Shown here piece after piece: positions 17,086-25,831 of a DNA stretch of 64,000 bases. The DNA comes from Herbiconiux flava (lineage in GTDB: Bacteria; Actinomycetota; Actinomycetes; Actinomycetales; Microbacteriaceae). The notes beneath the pieces are model-generated. The model worked only from the letters and a program-made list of their open reading frames with translations. It did not search any database and had not been told where the DNA came from. The stretch lies in contig NZ_JACCBM010000001.1 of assembly GCF_013409865.1 (NCBI RefSeq), positions 2,976,001 through 3,040,000 on the forward strand. The letters are read 5' to 3'. The position numbers and the translations under genes are program-made. Numbering within the stretch: the stretch's first letter is position 1; each line of letters opens with the position of its first letter.

Positions 17086-18249
17086 GTGCCCAGGACCGAC
17101 CGTGAACGGCGAAAGCTCCTCACCCGGTCGGCGCGCGATCTCGGCATCCTGTTCACCGGCGCCTCGCTCGGATCGGTGGTGCTGGCGAACCTCGGCCGGC
17201 TCGAGCAGATCGCCGTGCCGGTGGTGCTGTTCGCCCTCACCGGCCTCGGGTTCTACCTCGTCGGCAGCGCCCGTTCCCTGCTCTGGCCCGGCATCGTCTA
17301 CGCCCTCAGCCTCCTCACCCTCGCGAGCTTCGCCCTCTCCGACACCCTGATCCCCGACGTGGCCACGACGGGCGCCGTGACGTTCTTCGCGTCCACGGCG
17401 ATCCCCACGCTCATCCTCACCGTCGCGACAACGCGGCGCCTGCTCTGGATCGTCGTGCCGGCCTACCTCCCCGTGCTGGCGATCACCACCGTCATCACCT
17501 GGCCGACCGGGCGGGCGCCGTTCGTGATCGTGTCGATCGTCGCCGGCTGGGTGGCCCTGTTCATCACCGCGACCTGGCTGTCGGCGAGCCTGCGTCGGGC
17601 CTTCGGCGGCATGGCCCGCCTCGGCCGGGCCCACGCCGTGGAGCGCCAGGCGAGCGAGTTCGAGGCGCAGCGCCGGCGCAGCGCCCGCCTGCTGCACGAC
17701 ACCGTGCTCGCGACCCTGACGCTGCTCGCGCACTCGGGCATCGGCGTGAAGCCCGAGGCCCTGCGCAAGCAGGCCGGCGAGGACGCCCGGCTGCTGCGCC
17801 AGCTCCGTCTCGGCGGCACGCCGATGCCCCGCTCCTCGGGCGGCTACACGCTCGAGCACGTCGAGACGGGTGACCTCGGCCACACGCTCGAGTCGGTCAA
17901 GCAGCGCTTCGGGCGGATGGGTCTGCAGGTCGCCTGGCACGGCAGCGGCCAGATCCTGCTGCCGTCGCACGTGCTCGACGCCTTCCTGCTCTCGCTCTCC
18001 GAGTGCCTCGAGAACGTGCGCCGGCACGCCCAGGTGGGCTCCGCCGACGTCACCATCTCCGAGGACGACACCTCGGTGCGGGCCATGGTGACGGATGCGG
18101 GGGTCGGCTTCGACCTCGACACCGTCGACATCGAGCGGCTGGGCCTCGCCGAATCGGTGATGGCTCGGGTACGCGACGTGGGCGGCAAGGTGCGGCTGTT
18201 CTCCTCCCCCGGCGCCGGCACGACGGTCGTGCTGGAGGTGCCGAAGTGA
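17086..18249 (+). CDS. Sensor histidine kinase, NarL/LuxR-partner type
   Basis: A 387-aa membrane kinase. About five or six hydrophobic segments fill residues 15-165. ARLLHDTVLATLTLLA is the HisKA_3-like phospho-acceptor box (His followed by Asp). LSECLENVRRHAQ is the N box and VTDAGVGFDLDTVDIERLGLAESV the G box of the ATPase domain. No periplasmic sensor domain is visible, so the signal is probably sensed in the membrane. It overlaps the next gene by 4 bp (GTGA) and a LuxR-type regulator completes the operon. Confidence 0.85.
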   Translation: MPRTDRERRKLLTRSARDLGILFTGASLGSVVLANLGRLEQIAVPVVLFALTGLGFYLVGSARSLLWPGIVYALSLLTLASFALSDTLIPDVATTGAVTFFASTAIPTLILTVATTRRLLWIVVPAYLPVLAITTVITWPTGRAPFVIVSIVAGWVALFITATWLSASLRRAFGGMARLGRAHAVERQASEFEAQRRRSARLLHDTVLATLTLLAHSGIGVKPEALRKQAGEDARLLRQLRLGGTPMPRSSGGYTLEHVETGDLGHTLESVKQRFGRMGLQVAWHGSGQILLPSHVLDAFLLSLSECLENVRRHAQVGSADVTISEDDTSVRAMVTDAGVGFDLDTVDIERLGLAESVMARVRDVGGKVRLFSSPGAGTTVVLEVPK

Positions 18250-19559
18250 CGGAGCAGGATCGGCAGCAGCCGGCACAGCCGACCCCCGTCACCTTCACGC
18301 CCGGCGCCGGCACGCGCAGCCGCATGCGCAGTGCCGACCCCGACGGAGCGCTCACCCAGCTCGTGCGGGCGAGGCGGCTCGGCCCCGACGCGGTCGACGC
18401 CGTGCGACAGGGCATCGCCCGCGACTCCCGCCTGGGCATCGGCTACCTCGGCATCGGGGCCGTGATCATCGGCGCTCTGCTCGTGCTGCGCGGCCTGTTC
18501 TCGCTCGGCTGGACCTACGACCGCAACGAGCTCGTCGGGTTCAGCATCGCGGGGTGGCTGATCGTGATCGGCTCGTTCGCGGCGTCCGTGATGATCGCGC
18601 GGCGCACCCGGGGCAGCCTGCCGTCGGCGGCCTGGATCGGGCTGCTCGCGGCCGGTGCGGTCGCCCTCACCCTCGACCACGTGGCCGTCTGGAACTCCCC
18701 GGGCACGAACTACGTCTCGGTGCCGATCGGGGTCGGCGCGACCCTCCTCGCCTGCTCCACCTTCCGCCCGGTGAACCAGGTGCTGTTCGCCGCCGTCGGC
18801 CTCACGGTCGTCGAGCTCAGCAACATCGTGGTGGTCGCCCTGATCGACCCCGACGGCGTCGCGTACACCGGCCAGCAGGTGTCCCTCGCCGTCGCCCCGC
18901 TCTTCGCCGGCGTGATCGTGGTGCGCTCCTTCGGCCGCCTGGTGCAGCGCGAACTCGACCGCACCGTGGCCGAGAGCACGATCACCGCCCCCCGCTACGG
19001 ACTGGGGCTCCTCGCCTCGGCGGAGCTGGCCCGCCTCGACCTCGCCGCCGAGGAACTGCTGCAGGACGTCGCCAGCGGCCGCACCACCCTGCCGCTGGAC
19101 CGCTCGGAGGCGGCCACCGCATCCGGTCTCGCCACCGACCTGCGCCGGCTGCTCGTCGCCGGGCGGCGCGAGACCTGGCTGCACCACGCCGTCGCCGACT
19201 CCGAGTACCTCGCCTCCGCCGTGCGGCTGATCGACCCCGACGGCCTCGCCGGCTACCTCGAGGCCGGCCAGCGCGACGGACTGCTCTCGACGGTCTGGCT
19301 GATCGTCGACGAATCCGGCCGCTACACCCCCACCATCGATGTCGAGATCGGACGGCCCGGCTCCCTCAGCGGGCCCGACGCTCTGGATAGGATGGTGCTC
19401 CCGATAGTCATGTCGGTCGGCGGCATCCCCCGGCGCCGCATCGACCCGGCTGTCTGGTCGGCACTTTCCCGAGTCGGCCAGTACTCCGTCGACGGCCGCA
19501 CCGGCCGCCTCCGGGTCAGTGTCGACGCCCACGTTGTCGTGCCGGACGCCTCACGGTGA
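18246..19559 (+). CDS. Multi-pass membrane protein between kinase and regulator, unknown
   Basis: A 437-aa protein starting at a GTG that overlaps the kinase stop. The N-terminal 30 residues are Pro/Gln/Thr-rich. Six or so hydrophobic segments follow (about 60-225), then an alpha-helical soluble region of about 210 residues from ERTVAESTITAPRYGLGL-like sequence onward. The helical part has the length and spacing of a kinase DHp region but no phospho-acceptor His, and I find no N or G box. It may be a degenerate kinase or an accessory sensor that controls the true kinase. Its fixed place between kinase and regulator supports a shared job. Confidence 0.7.
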   Translation: MTEQDRQQPAQPTPVTFTPGAGTRSRMRSADPDGALTQLVRARRLGPDAVDAVRQGIARDSRLGIGYLGIGAVIIGALLVLRGLFSLGWTYDRNELVGFSIAGWLIVIGSFAASVMIARRTRGSLPSAAWIGLLAAGAVALTLDHVAVWNSPGTNYVSVPIGVGATLLACSTFRPVNQVLFAAVGLTVVELSNIVVVALIDPDGVAYTGQQVSLAVAPLFAGVIVVRSFGRLVQRELDRTVAESTITAPRYGLGLLASAELARLDLAAEELLQDVASGRTTLPLDRSEAATASGLATDLRRLLVAGRRETWLHHAVADSEYLASAVRLIDPDGLAGYLEAGQRDGLLSTVWLIVDESGRYTPTIDVEIGRPGSLSGPDALDRMVLPIVMSVGGIPRRRIDPAVWSALSRVGQYSVDGRTGRLRVSVDAHVVVPDASR

Positions 19560-19581
19560 GCCGGACAGAAGGAGACCTGTG

Positions 19582-20289
19582 GTGACGATCACACGCGAAC
19601 CGATCCGACTGGCCATCGTCGACGACCACCGGATGCTCCTCGGCGCCCTGACCGAGTGGATCCGCGGCGCCGCCGACGACATCTCCATGGTCGCGGCCGT
19701 GACCACCTGGCCCGACCTGCTCACCCACCCGGAGTTCCCGGTCGACGTCGTGCTGCTCGACCTCGACCTGAAGGACAACCTGCCGGTCTCGGTGAAGCTG
19801 CGGGCACTGAAGTCGGCCGGCGTGAAGACCGTGCTGATGAGCACCTACTCCGAGCCCGTCGTGGTGCGCGAGGCCATCGCGGCCGGCGCGCTCGGCTACC
19901 TGGTGAAGAGCGAGGAGGCCGACATGATCGTCGAGGCCATCCGCGCCGCCTCGGCCGGCGACAGCTTCATCTCCACCGAGCTCGACCTGGCCCTGGCGGC
20001 CGACGACCTCGACTCCTCGCCGCGCCTCTCGGCCCAGGAGCGCCGCGTGATGGCTCTGTACGGCGGCGGCGAACCCGTGAAGCAGGTCGCGAAGGCGCTC
20101 GACATCTCGGAGGAGACGGCGAAGTCGTACCTCAAGCGCATCCGCGAGAAGTACCGCCTCGTGGGCATCGACGTGGGCACCAAGGTGGCACTGCGGAAGC
20201 GCGCGATCCAGGACGGACTGCTGCCCCGCGACGAGTACCTCGGCAACCAGACGGCCGACGACTTCGAGGACGACGTGCTGCCGAGCTAG
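19582..20289 (+). CDS. Response regulator, receiver plus LuxR-type HTH
   Basis: A 235-aa DNA-binding regulator. LAIVDDHRML carries the acidic pair, VVLLDLDLKD the phospho-acceptor Asp, MSTYSEP the switch Ser/Thr region and YLVKSEEADM the conserved Lys. The C-terminal LSAQERRVMALYGGGEPVKQVAKAL / ISEETAKSYLKRIREKY is a LuxR/FixJ-like HTH. AAGGAGA at 19569-19575 favours GTG 19582 (6 nt spacing) over GTG 19579. It is the presumed partner of the kinase at 17086. The stop lies in a short tandem duplication. Confidence 0.87.
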   Translation: MTITREPIRLAIVDDHRMLLGALTEWIRGAADDISMVAAVTTWPDLLTHPEFPVDVVLLDLDLKDNLPVSVKLRALKSAGVKTVLMSTYSEPVVVREAIAAGALGYLVKSEEADMIVEAIRAASAGDSFISTELDLALAADDLDSSPRLSAQERRVMALYGGGEPVKQVAKALDISEETAKSYLKRIREKYRLVGIDVGTKVALRKRAIQDGLLPRDEYLGNQTADDFEDDVLPS

Positions 20290-20306
20290 GCGTGCTGCCG
20301 AGCTAG
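20274..20306. repeat. 16-bp tandem duplication over two convergent stop codons
   Basis: CGTGCTGCCGAGCTAG at 20274-20289 recurs exactly at 20291-20306. Copy one ends with the regulator stop TAG. Copy two contains the TAG stop of the minus-strand thiamine-binding gene. Confidence 0.8.
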
Positions 20307-20626
20307 CTGCGGCGCTCCAGCGCCGCTTCGAGGCGCTCGACCTTGCCGGTCAGCTCTCCCGAGTGCCCGGGCCGGATGTCGGCCTTCAGCACGAGCGAGA
20401 CCCGCGAGCCGTAGGCACCGACGGCCTCGGTCGCGCGCTTGACGACGTCGAACACCTCGTCCCACTCGCCCTCGATCGTCGTGAACATCGAGTCGGTCGA
20501 GTTCGGCAGTCCGGATGCCCGCACCACCTCGACCGCGGCGGCGACGGCGTCGTGCACGCTCGCCCCGTCGCCCTCACCCGCGGGGAAGGCCCCGCCCGAC
20601 GGTGCCACCGAAAACGCCACGAGCAT
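20303..20626 (-). CDS. Thiamine-binding protein, MTH1187/YkoF-like (COG0011)
   Basis: A 107-aa ferredoxin-like fold protein: MLVAFSVAPSG opens the first strand, VHDAVAAAVEVVRASGLPNSTDSMFTTIEGEWDEVFDVV and RVSLVLKADIRPG follow as in the MTH1187 family. Members bind thiamine or related pyrimidines and are associated with thiamine transport or salvage. No thi gene is adjacent. Its first 53 bp overlap the 3' end of the GT87 gene, so it is read from the same transcript. Confidence 0.8.
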   Translation of the reverse strand: MLVAFSVAPSGGAFPAGEGDGASVHDAVAAAVEVVRASGLPNSTDSMFTTIEGEWDEVFDVVKRATEAVGAYGSRVSLVLKADIRPGHSGELTGKVERLEAALERRS

Positions 20627-21890
20627 GCTGATCCGCCTTTCCCGATCCGCGTCTACTCTGCCACAGCATCGCCACCGCGATCACGAGCATCGTGATGCTC
20701 AGCAGGTTGCGCAGGGTGAGCACCGCGAGCATCACCGGGTCGAGCCCGAGGATCGCGTCGTAGGCGACCGGGTAGATCACCTGGGTCAGCCCGGCCATCA
20801 CGAACGCGAGCACGGCGGGCCAGAAGAACCGCCGTCCCTGGGTGACGACGCCCAGGATGATCGGGGCCGACAGCCACACCATGAACTGCGGCGAGCCCAC
20901 CTTGTTGAACACGATCAGCGCCATCACGAGTGCCAGGGCGAGGGGTGGCAGCACGTGCGTCGCGGGAGCGCCCTTCCGCACCACGTAGACGGCGAACAGC
21001 AGCACCGCGGCGACCGCGACCACGAGCAGCGGGGTCATCAGCATCGCGGCGACGTCGCTGCCCGGGCCGGTGACCTGGAAGGTCAGGATCTCCATGTCGT
21101 AGTAGACCTCGGAGCTGCCGCCCGCGTAGGCCGACCAGAGCCAGAACACCGAGGCCGGGGCCTCGACCTGCATCCCTCGGCCGGTCTGCTCGGAGACGAA
21201 GCTGAAGGCGTTCAGGCCGGCGCCGAGTGCGAGGGCGACGGCCAGCACCGCGACGAGGGTGACGGCCGCGGCGACGGCCGCGCGCATCCGTCGACGCAGT
21301 GTGATGACGACGGCGGCGATCATGGCCGCGGGCCAGACCTTCACCCAGGTGGCGATCGCGAGCAGCACGCCCGCGAGCACCGGACGGTTGCGGGCGACGA
21401 GCAGCCCGGCGATCACGATGTCGACGGTGACGATGTCGATGCGCCCGACGGCGACGGGCCCGAGCAGCAGCAGGAAGAGCAGCCACCACCACGCGGCGGC
21501 GAGGCGCAGCCGCTCCCCCGTCTCGAGGGGTCGCGCGGCCGCACCGTGGCCGGCCCGGCGGCGGGTGGTGAGGTAGGCGAAGATCGCCGCGTTCGCGATG
21601 CCCACCACGATCATCCAGCCGATGCCGTAGAGGCCGGGGCCGAGCGCCATCGCCGCGAGCATCGGCACGAAGGCGAGGATCGGGTAGACCCACGGGCCGT
21701 CGATGCCGAGCCGGTAGCCGTCGAGCGATTGCTCCACCCAGCCCTTGTAGACGCTGGTGACGTCGCCGAAGGGCTGGTTCGGGTGCGTGAGACCGTCGTA
21801 GCCGAGCCAGACGTGGAGGGCGAGGAAGGCCGCCCAGAGCACGAGGGGGTTGGCCGCGAGGCGGTGGAGGCGTGTCAGCACGAGGGTCAT
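20574..21890 (-). CDS. Glycosyltransferase family 87 (DUF2029), polyprenol-phosphate-mannose dependent type
   Basis: A 438-aa integral membrane protein with about ten to eleven hydrophobic segments. NQPFGDVTSVYKGWVEQSL puts the conserved acidic residue in the first extracytoplasmic loop as in GT-C enzymes, and WVYPILAFVPMLAAM follows. GT87 members in actinobacteria add mannose to lipoglycans outside the membrane. The exact acceptor here is unknown. The ATG at 21890 is chosen because longer readings run into the divergent intergenic region. No clear -10 is visible. Confidence 0.72.
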   Translation of the reverse strand: MTLVLTRLHRLAANPLVLWAAFLALHVWLGYDGLTHPNQPFGDVTSVYKGWVEQSLDGYRLGIDGPWVYPILAFVPMLAAMALGPGLYGIGWMIVVGIANAAIFAYLTTRRRAGHGAAARPLETGERLRLAAAWWWLLFLLLLGPVAVGRIDIVTVDIVIAGLLVARNRPVLAGVLLAIATWVKVWPAAMIAAVVITLRRRMRAAVAAAVTLVAVLAVALALGAGLNAFSFVSEQTGRGMQVEAPASVFWLWSAYAGGSSEVYYDMEILTFQVTGPGSDVAAMLMTPLLVVAVAAVLLFAVYVVRKGAPATHVLPPLALALVMALIVFNKVGSPQFMVWLSAPIILGVVTQGRRFFWPAVLAFVMAGLTQVIYPVAYDAILGLDPVMLAVLTLRNLLSITMLVIAVAMLWQSRRGSGKADQHARGVFGGTVGRGLPRG

Positions 21891-22038
21891 CCTAGGGTGT
21901 GCCCCGTGGGTGGCCCGTGTGCGTGGGCCGTGCGGCCGGGCCGGGAACCGCGGCCCAGGGCGCGCACCGGTCGTTCTCAGCCCGCAACCACCTTTCCTTG
22001 GTTCACTGGAGTCACTCCCACCGAACCGGAAGTCCTTC

Positions 22039-22728
22039 GTGAACAGATCCGCCAAGACCGCCGTCGCCCTGATGGCCTCGGTCGCCGCCATCGGCGCCGT
22101 CGCCCTGGTCGCCGTGCCGATCCTCGCGCGCAGCATGACGCTCGATCAGAGCGCCACGGTGCAGGCCGTCATGCCGACCGTCTTCGGCACCCCCGACGAC
22201 CAGCTCGACGGCGCCGACGAGTCGACGAGCTTCTCGATCGACCGCTCCTCCTCCATCGGCTACCGCATGGAGAGCGCCTCGGGAGACGACCTCGTCTCGG
22301 CCGAGACCGACGAGATCTCGGGCGTCATCGCCCGCACCGGCGACACCATCACCACGGCCGAGTTCATGGTCGACCTCGCCACGCTGGCGGGCGACGGCGG
22401 GCCGCGCAACGCGGTGCTGAGCGCCCTGCTCGCGGCCACCGGCGGCAACTCGACGGCCTCGTTCGTGCTCTCCGACCCGGTGGCCCTGCCCGAGGCGGGC
22501 GGCGACCCGGTCGAGACGACCATCACCGGCACGCTCACGGTGCGCGGCATCAGCCATGAGGTGCAGGCGCAGGCCGAGATCGGCTTCGACGGCGAGTCGG
22601 GAACGCTCACCGGCAGCATCCCGATCGCGCTCTCCGACTACGGCTTCTCGAGCACGGCCCTGGCCGTGGTGGGGGCCTCCGACACGGCGCACATCGACAT
22701 CGACCTGGTGGCGGCGCCCGCGTCCTGA
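22039..22728 (+). CDS. YceI-like domain protein with N-terminal membrane anchor
   Basis: A 229-aa protein. The first helix (TAVALMASVAAIGAVALVAVPILA) is an uncleaved or cleaved signal anchor. The rest is beta-rich and contains the YceI signature region GTLTVRGISHEVQAQAEI and IPIALSDYGFSST. YceI proteins are lipocalin-like barrels that bind polyprenoid or amphiphilic molecules outside the cytoplasm. GTG start at 22039. A weak CGGAAG is the only possible ribosome-binding site. Confidence 0.72.
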   Translation: MNRSAKTAVALMASVAAIGAVALVAVPILARSMTLDQSATVQAVMPTVFGTPDDQLDGADESTSFSIDRSSSIGYRMESASGDDLVSAETDEISGVIARTGDTITTAEFMVDLATLAGDGGPRNAVLSALLAATGGNSTASFVLSDPVALPEAGGDPVETTITGTLTVRGISHEVQAQAEIGFDGESGTLTGSIPIALSDYGFSSTALAVVGASDTAHIDIDLVAAPAS

Positions 22729-22756
22729 CGGGCTGGACCGGTTCTCGCTGCCGAGG

Positions 22757-23659
22757 TCAGTCGGCGACGCCGCTGACCAGGCGGGCGATCACGCGGGGCA
22801 CGGCCTCGGCGATGTCGAGGGCCGCGATGGGTCCGCGATCGGATGCGCGCTCCGCCGCCCAGGCGTGCACGAACGCTCCCGTGGCCGCCAGGGCGACCAG
22901 CAGCTCGGGGTCGGCGAGCACCTCGTCCGAGTGCGTCGCGACGAGGGATCCGACGATCCCCCCCAGCACGTCCCCGCTGCCCGCGGTGGCCGCCCAGCTC
23001 GACGGCGCCTGCACCCGCGCCCCGACCCGGGGGCTGGCGCCGGCCAGCGGCGCACAGACGTGTGTCGTGCGCCCCTTGAGCAGCACGACGTGCCCGGTGG
23101 CGTCGGCCGCGCGGGCGGCCCAGCGCTCCGGGTCGGCGCTGACGGTGGCGCGGTCGATCCGGGTGCCGATCCTCTTCAGCAGGGTGACCAGCTCGCCCGC
23201 GTGCGGGGTGAGCACGGCCGGCGCCCCGAGGCGGTCGACGAGGTCGAGGGCGCCGGCGTCGACGACGAGCGGCACTCCGTCGGCGATCGCGTGATCGAGG
23301 GCGGCGGTCGTCTCCTCGTCCCGCGTGTCGGAGCTCTGGCCCGAGCCGATCAGCCACGCCTGCACCCGGCCAGGGGCCGTCACGATCTCGGGCCGGCGCC
23401 GCAGCACGAGGTCGGCCGCGCGGGCCGCACCGAGGTAGCGCACCATGCCGACGCCGGTGCGCACCGCGGCGTCCACGCCGAGCACCGCGGCGCCCGGGAA
23501 CTCGTCGCTGCCGGTGACCACGCCGAGCACCCCGCGGCTGTACTTGTCGTCGTCGGGTCCGGGCACCGCGATGCTCCCGGAGGCGGCGAGCTCGGTCCAG
23601 TCGCGCCACTGGACGGGTGCGTCGGCGCGGGCGTCGGGAATAGCGGCGGGGTCGGACAT
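22757..23659 (-). CDS. nnrD: ADP-dependent NAD(P)H-hydrate dehydratase
   Basis: A 300-aa ribokinase-fold enzyme that repairs hydrated NAD(P)H (NADHX) using ADP. KYSRGVLGVVTGSDEFPGAAVLG opens the fold, PAVLTPHAGEL is the conserved substrate region and SSWAATAGSGDVLGGIVGSL is the nucleotide/anion hole with the catalytic Asp. The epimerase half (NnrE) is not fused here. The ATG at 23659 overlaps, on the other strand, the alternative ATG of the old yellow enzyme gene. Confidence 0.9.
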   Translation of the reverse strand: MSDPAAIPDARADAPVQWRDWTELAASGSIAVPGPDDDKYSRGVLGVVTGSDEFPGAAVLGVDAAVRTGVGMVRYLGAARAADLVLRRRPEIVTAPGRVQAWLIGSGQSSDTRDEETTAALDHAIADGVPLVVDAGALDLVDRLGAPAVLTPHAGELVTLLKRIGTRIDRATVSADPERWAARAADATGHVVLLKGRTTHVCAPLAGASPRVGARVQAPSSWAATAGSGDVLGGIVGSLVATHSDEVLADPELLVALAATGAFVHAWAAERASDRGPIAALDIAEAVPRVIARLVSGVAD

Positions 23660-23665
23660 GGTTCC

Positions 23666-23671
23666 ACGATA
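23666..23671 (-). promoter_or_regulatory. -10 box TATCGT of nnrD
   Basis: TATCGT on the minus strand ends 6 nt before the ATG at 23659. It sits immediately upstream of, and partly opposite, the divergent oxidoreductase start. Confidence 0.5.
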
Positions 23672-23672
23672 C

Positions 23673-24758
23673 GTGCCCCAGACCGCTCTGTTCCGTCCGT
23701 TCACCCTGCGCTCCGTCACCACCCGCAACCGGGTCTGGGTGGCGCCGATGTGCCAGTACTCGGTGGAGGCGCGCGACGGCGTGCCCACCGACTGGCACCT
23801 GATGCATCTCGGCCAGTTCGCGGCCGGCGGCGCGGGCCTCGTGATGACCGAGGCCACGGCGGTCGTGCCCGAGGGACGGATCAGCCCCCAGGACCTCGGC
23901 CTCTGGAACGACGGCCAGCGTGACGCCCTCGCGCGTATCGCCGCCTTCATCCGCGCCCAGGGGGCGGTTCCGGCCATCCAGCTCGCCCACGCCGGCCGAA
24001 AGGCCTCGACGTTCCGCCCGTGGGACGCCCGGCGCGGCACCGTGCCCGCCGAGGACGGCGGCTGGCCGACCGTCGCGCCGTCCGCGATCGCGTTCGGCGA
24101 CTACGCCGAGCCCCGCGCGCTCGACGCCGCCGAACTGCCCGCGCTCGTCGCCGCCTTCGGTGACGCGGCCCGCCGCGCCCGGGAGGCCGGCTTCGAGGTG
24201 TTCGAGGTGCACGCCGCCCACGGCTACCTGCTGCACCAGTTCCTCTCCCCTCTCTCGAACACGCGCACCGACGCCTACGGCGGCTCGTTGGAGAACCGGG
24301 CGCGCCTCGTGCTCGAGGTCGTCCGCGCCGTGCGGGCCGCGGTCGGCGACGAGCTGGTGGTGTTCGTTCGGTTGTCCGCGACGGACTGGGCCGAGGGCGG
24401 CTGGAACGAGGAGGAGACCACGATCGTCTCGGGGTGGGTGCGCGACGCCGGCGGAGACCTGGTCGACGTGTCCAGCGGCGGGAACGTGCGGCATCAGAGC
24501 ATCCCGGTCGGCCCGCTCTACCAGGTGCCGCTCGCCGAGACCGTCAAGGACGGCTCAGGGGTGCCCGTCTCGGCCGTCGGTCTCATCACGACGCCGCAGC
24601 AGGCCGAGGACGTGGTCGCGTCGGGGCGCGCCGACGCCGTGATGCTGGCGCGCGAGCTGCTGCGTGACCCGCACTTCGCCCTGCGCGCCGCCGAGGAGCT
24701 CGGCGAGGACATCGACTACTGGGCGCCGCAGTACGTGCGGGCCCGCCCGGCCCGCTAG
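23673..24758 (+). CDS. NADH:flavin oxidoreductase, old yellow enzyme of the YqjM type
   Basis: A 361-aa FMN-dependent ene-reductase. RVWVAPMCQYS holds the Cys that tunes FMN in YqjM-type enzymes, QLAHAGRKAS the His-Ala-Gly-Arg-Lys block, and EVHAAHGYLLHQFLSPLSNTRTDAYGGSLENR the signature loop. GRADAVMLARELLRDPHF binds the FMN phosphate. It reduces activated C=C bonds with NAD(P)H. GTG 23673 fits family N-termini. ATG 23658 is possible but would overlap the nnrD start codon on the other strand. Confidence 0.9.
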   Translation: MPQTALFRPFTLRSVTTRNRVWVAPMCQYSVEARDGVPTDWHLMHLGQFAAGGAGLVMTEATAVVPEGRISPQDLGLWNDGQRDALARIAAFIRAQGAVPAIQLAHAGRKASTFRPWDARRGTVPAEDGGWPTVAPSAIAFGDYAEPRALDAAELPALVAAFGDAARRAREAGFEVFEVHAAHGYLLHQFLSPLSNTRTDAYGGSLENRARLVLEVVRAVRAAVGDELVVFVRLSATDWAEGGWNEEETTIVSGWVRDAGGDLVDVSSGGNVRHQSIPVGPLYQVPLAETVKDGSGVPVSAVGLITTPQQAEDVVASGRADAVMLARELLRDPHFALRAAEELGEDIDYWAPQYVRARPAR

Positions 24759-24790
24759 CCGACCGACCCACAGCCACGGCAGGAGATCGG

Positions 24791-25831
24791 CTAACGCACC
24801 CGCCGAGTGGCGTCGTGCACCTCGCCGACGAGCTCCTCGATGATGTCCTCGAGGAACAGCACGCCCGTGGTCACGCCCGACTCGGTGAACGAGCGGGCGA
24901 GATGGGCACCTGATTTGCGCATGCTCGCCAGGGCGTCCTCCAGCTCGGTCTTCTCGAACAGGGAGGGCAGCTGGCGCACGCGCTTCGCGGGGATCGGGTC
25001 GTCGAACTCGTCGTCGTCGAGGTCGATCACGTCCTTGAGATGCACGTAGCCGGCGGGCATCCCCTCGTCGTCGAGCAGCACGTAGCGCGAGAAGCCGTAC
25101 TTTGCCACGGCCCGTTCGACGTCGGCGGGCGTCGCGTCGGGCGGCAGGCTGACGAGCGAGTCGAGGGGGACGGCCACGTCGGCGACCGTCTTGGCCGTGA
25201 ACTCGAACGCCGCGGTGAGCGTGCCCGCCGTGTCGGAGAGCACGCCCTCCTTCTGAGACTGCGCGACGATCGTCGACACCTCGTCGAGGGTGAAGGCGCT
25301 GGCGGCCTCGCTCTTCGGCTCGACCCGGAACAGCCGGAGCACTCCGTTGGCGGTGGCGTTCAGGGCGACGATGGCGAACTTCAGCACCCGGGCGATCGCG
25401 ACGAGCGGCGTCGCGAGGAGGAGCACCGCGCGGTCGGGCACCGAGAACGAGATGTTCTTCGGCACCATCTCCCCCAGCACGACGTGCAGGAACGACACGA
25501 GCACGAGCGTGATGACGAAGGCGACCGCGCCGCTGGCCTCCTCGGGCAGCCCCACCAGGTGCAGCGGGCCCTCGAGCAGGTGGTGGATGGCGGGCTCGGA
25601 GACGTTGAGGATGAGCAGCGAGCACACCGTGATGCCGAGCTGCGTGGTGGCGAGCATGAGCGTCGCGTGCTCCATGGCCCAGAGCGCCGTCTTCGCGCTC
25701 GCCTTGCCCTGCTCGGCCAGCGGCTCGATCTGCGAGCGGCGGGCGGAGATGACGGCGAACTCGGCCGCGACGAAGAAGGCGTTGCCGGCCAGCAGCACGA
25801 CGAGCCAGACGATCCCGAGCCAGTCAGCCAC
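24791..25831 (-). CDS. CNNM/CBS-domain membrane protein ('hemolysin family'), second copy
   Basis: A 346-aa protein with a CNNM (DUF21) transmembrane domain (residues 1-185, including LGEMVPKNISFSVP) and a CBS pair after it (FSRYVLLDDEGMPAGYVHLKDVIDLD ... GVLFLEDIIEELVGE). It lacks the C-terminal CorC_HlyC domain found in the neighbour. CNNM proteins are linked to Mg2+/Co2+ efflux. The 'hemolysin' name is historical. The GTG at 25831 overlaps the end of the upstream paralogue by 8 bp. Confidence 0.85.
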   Translation of the reverse strand: MADWLGIVWLVVLLAGNAFFVAAEFAVISARRSQIEPLAEQGKASAKTALWAMEHATLMLATTQLGITVCSLLILNVSEPAIHHLLEGPLHLVGLPEEASGAVAFVITLVLVSFLHVVLGEMVPKNISFSVPDRAVLLLATPLVAIARVLKFAIVALNATANGVLRLFRVEPKSEAASAFTLDEVSTIVAQSQKEGVLSDTAGTLTAAFEFTAKTVADVAVPLDSLVSLPPDATPADVERAVAKYGFSRYVLLDDEGMPAGYVHLKDVIDLDDDEFDDPIPAKRVRQLPSLFEKTELEDALASMRKSGAHLARSFTESGVTTGVLFLEDIIEELVGEVHDATRRVR

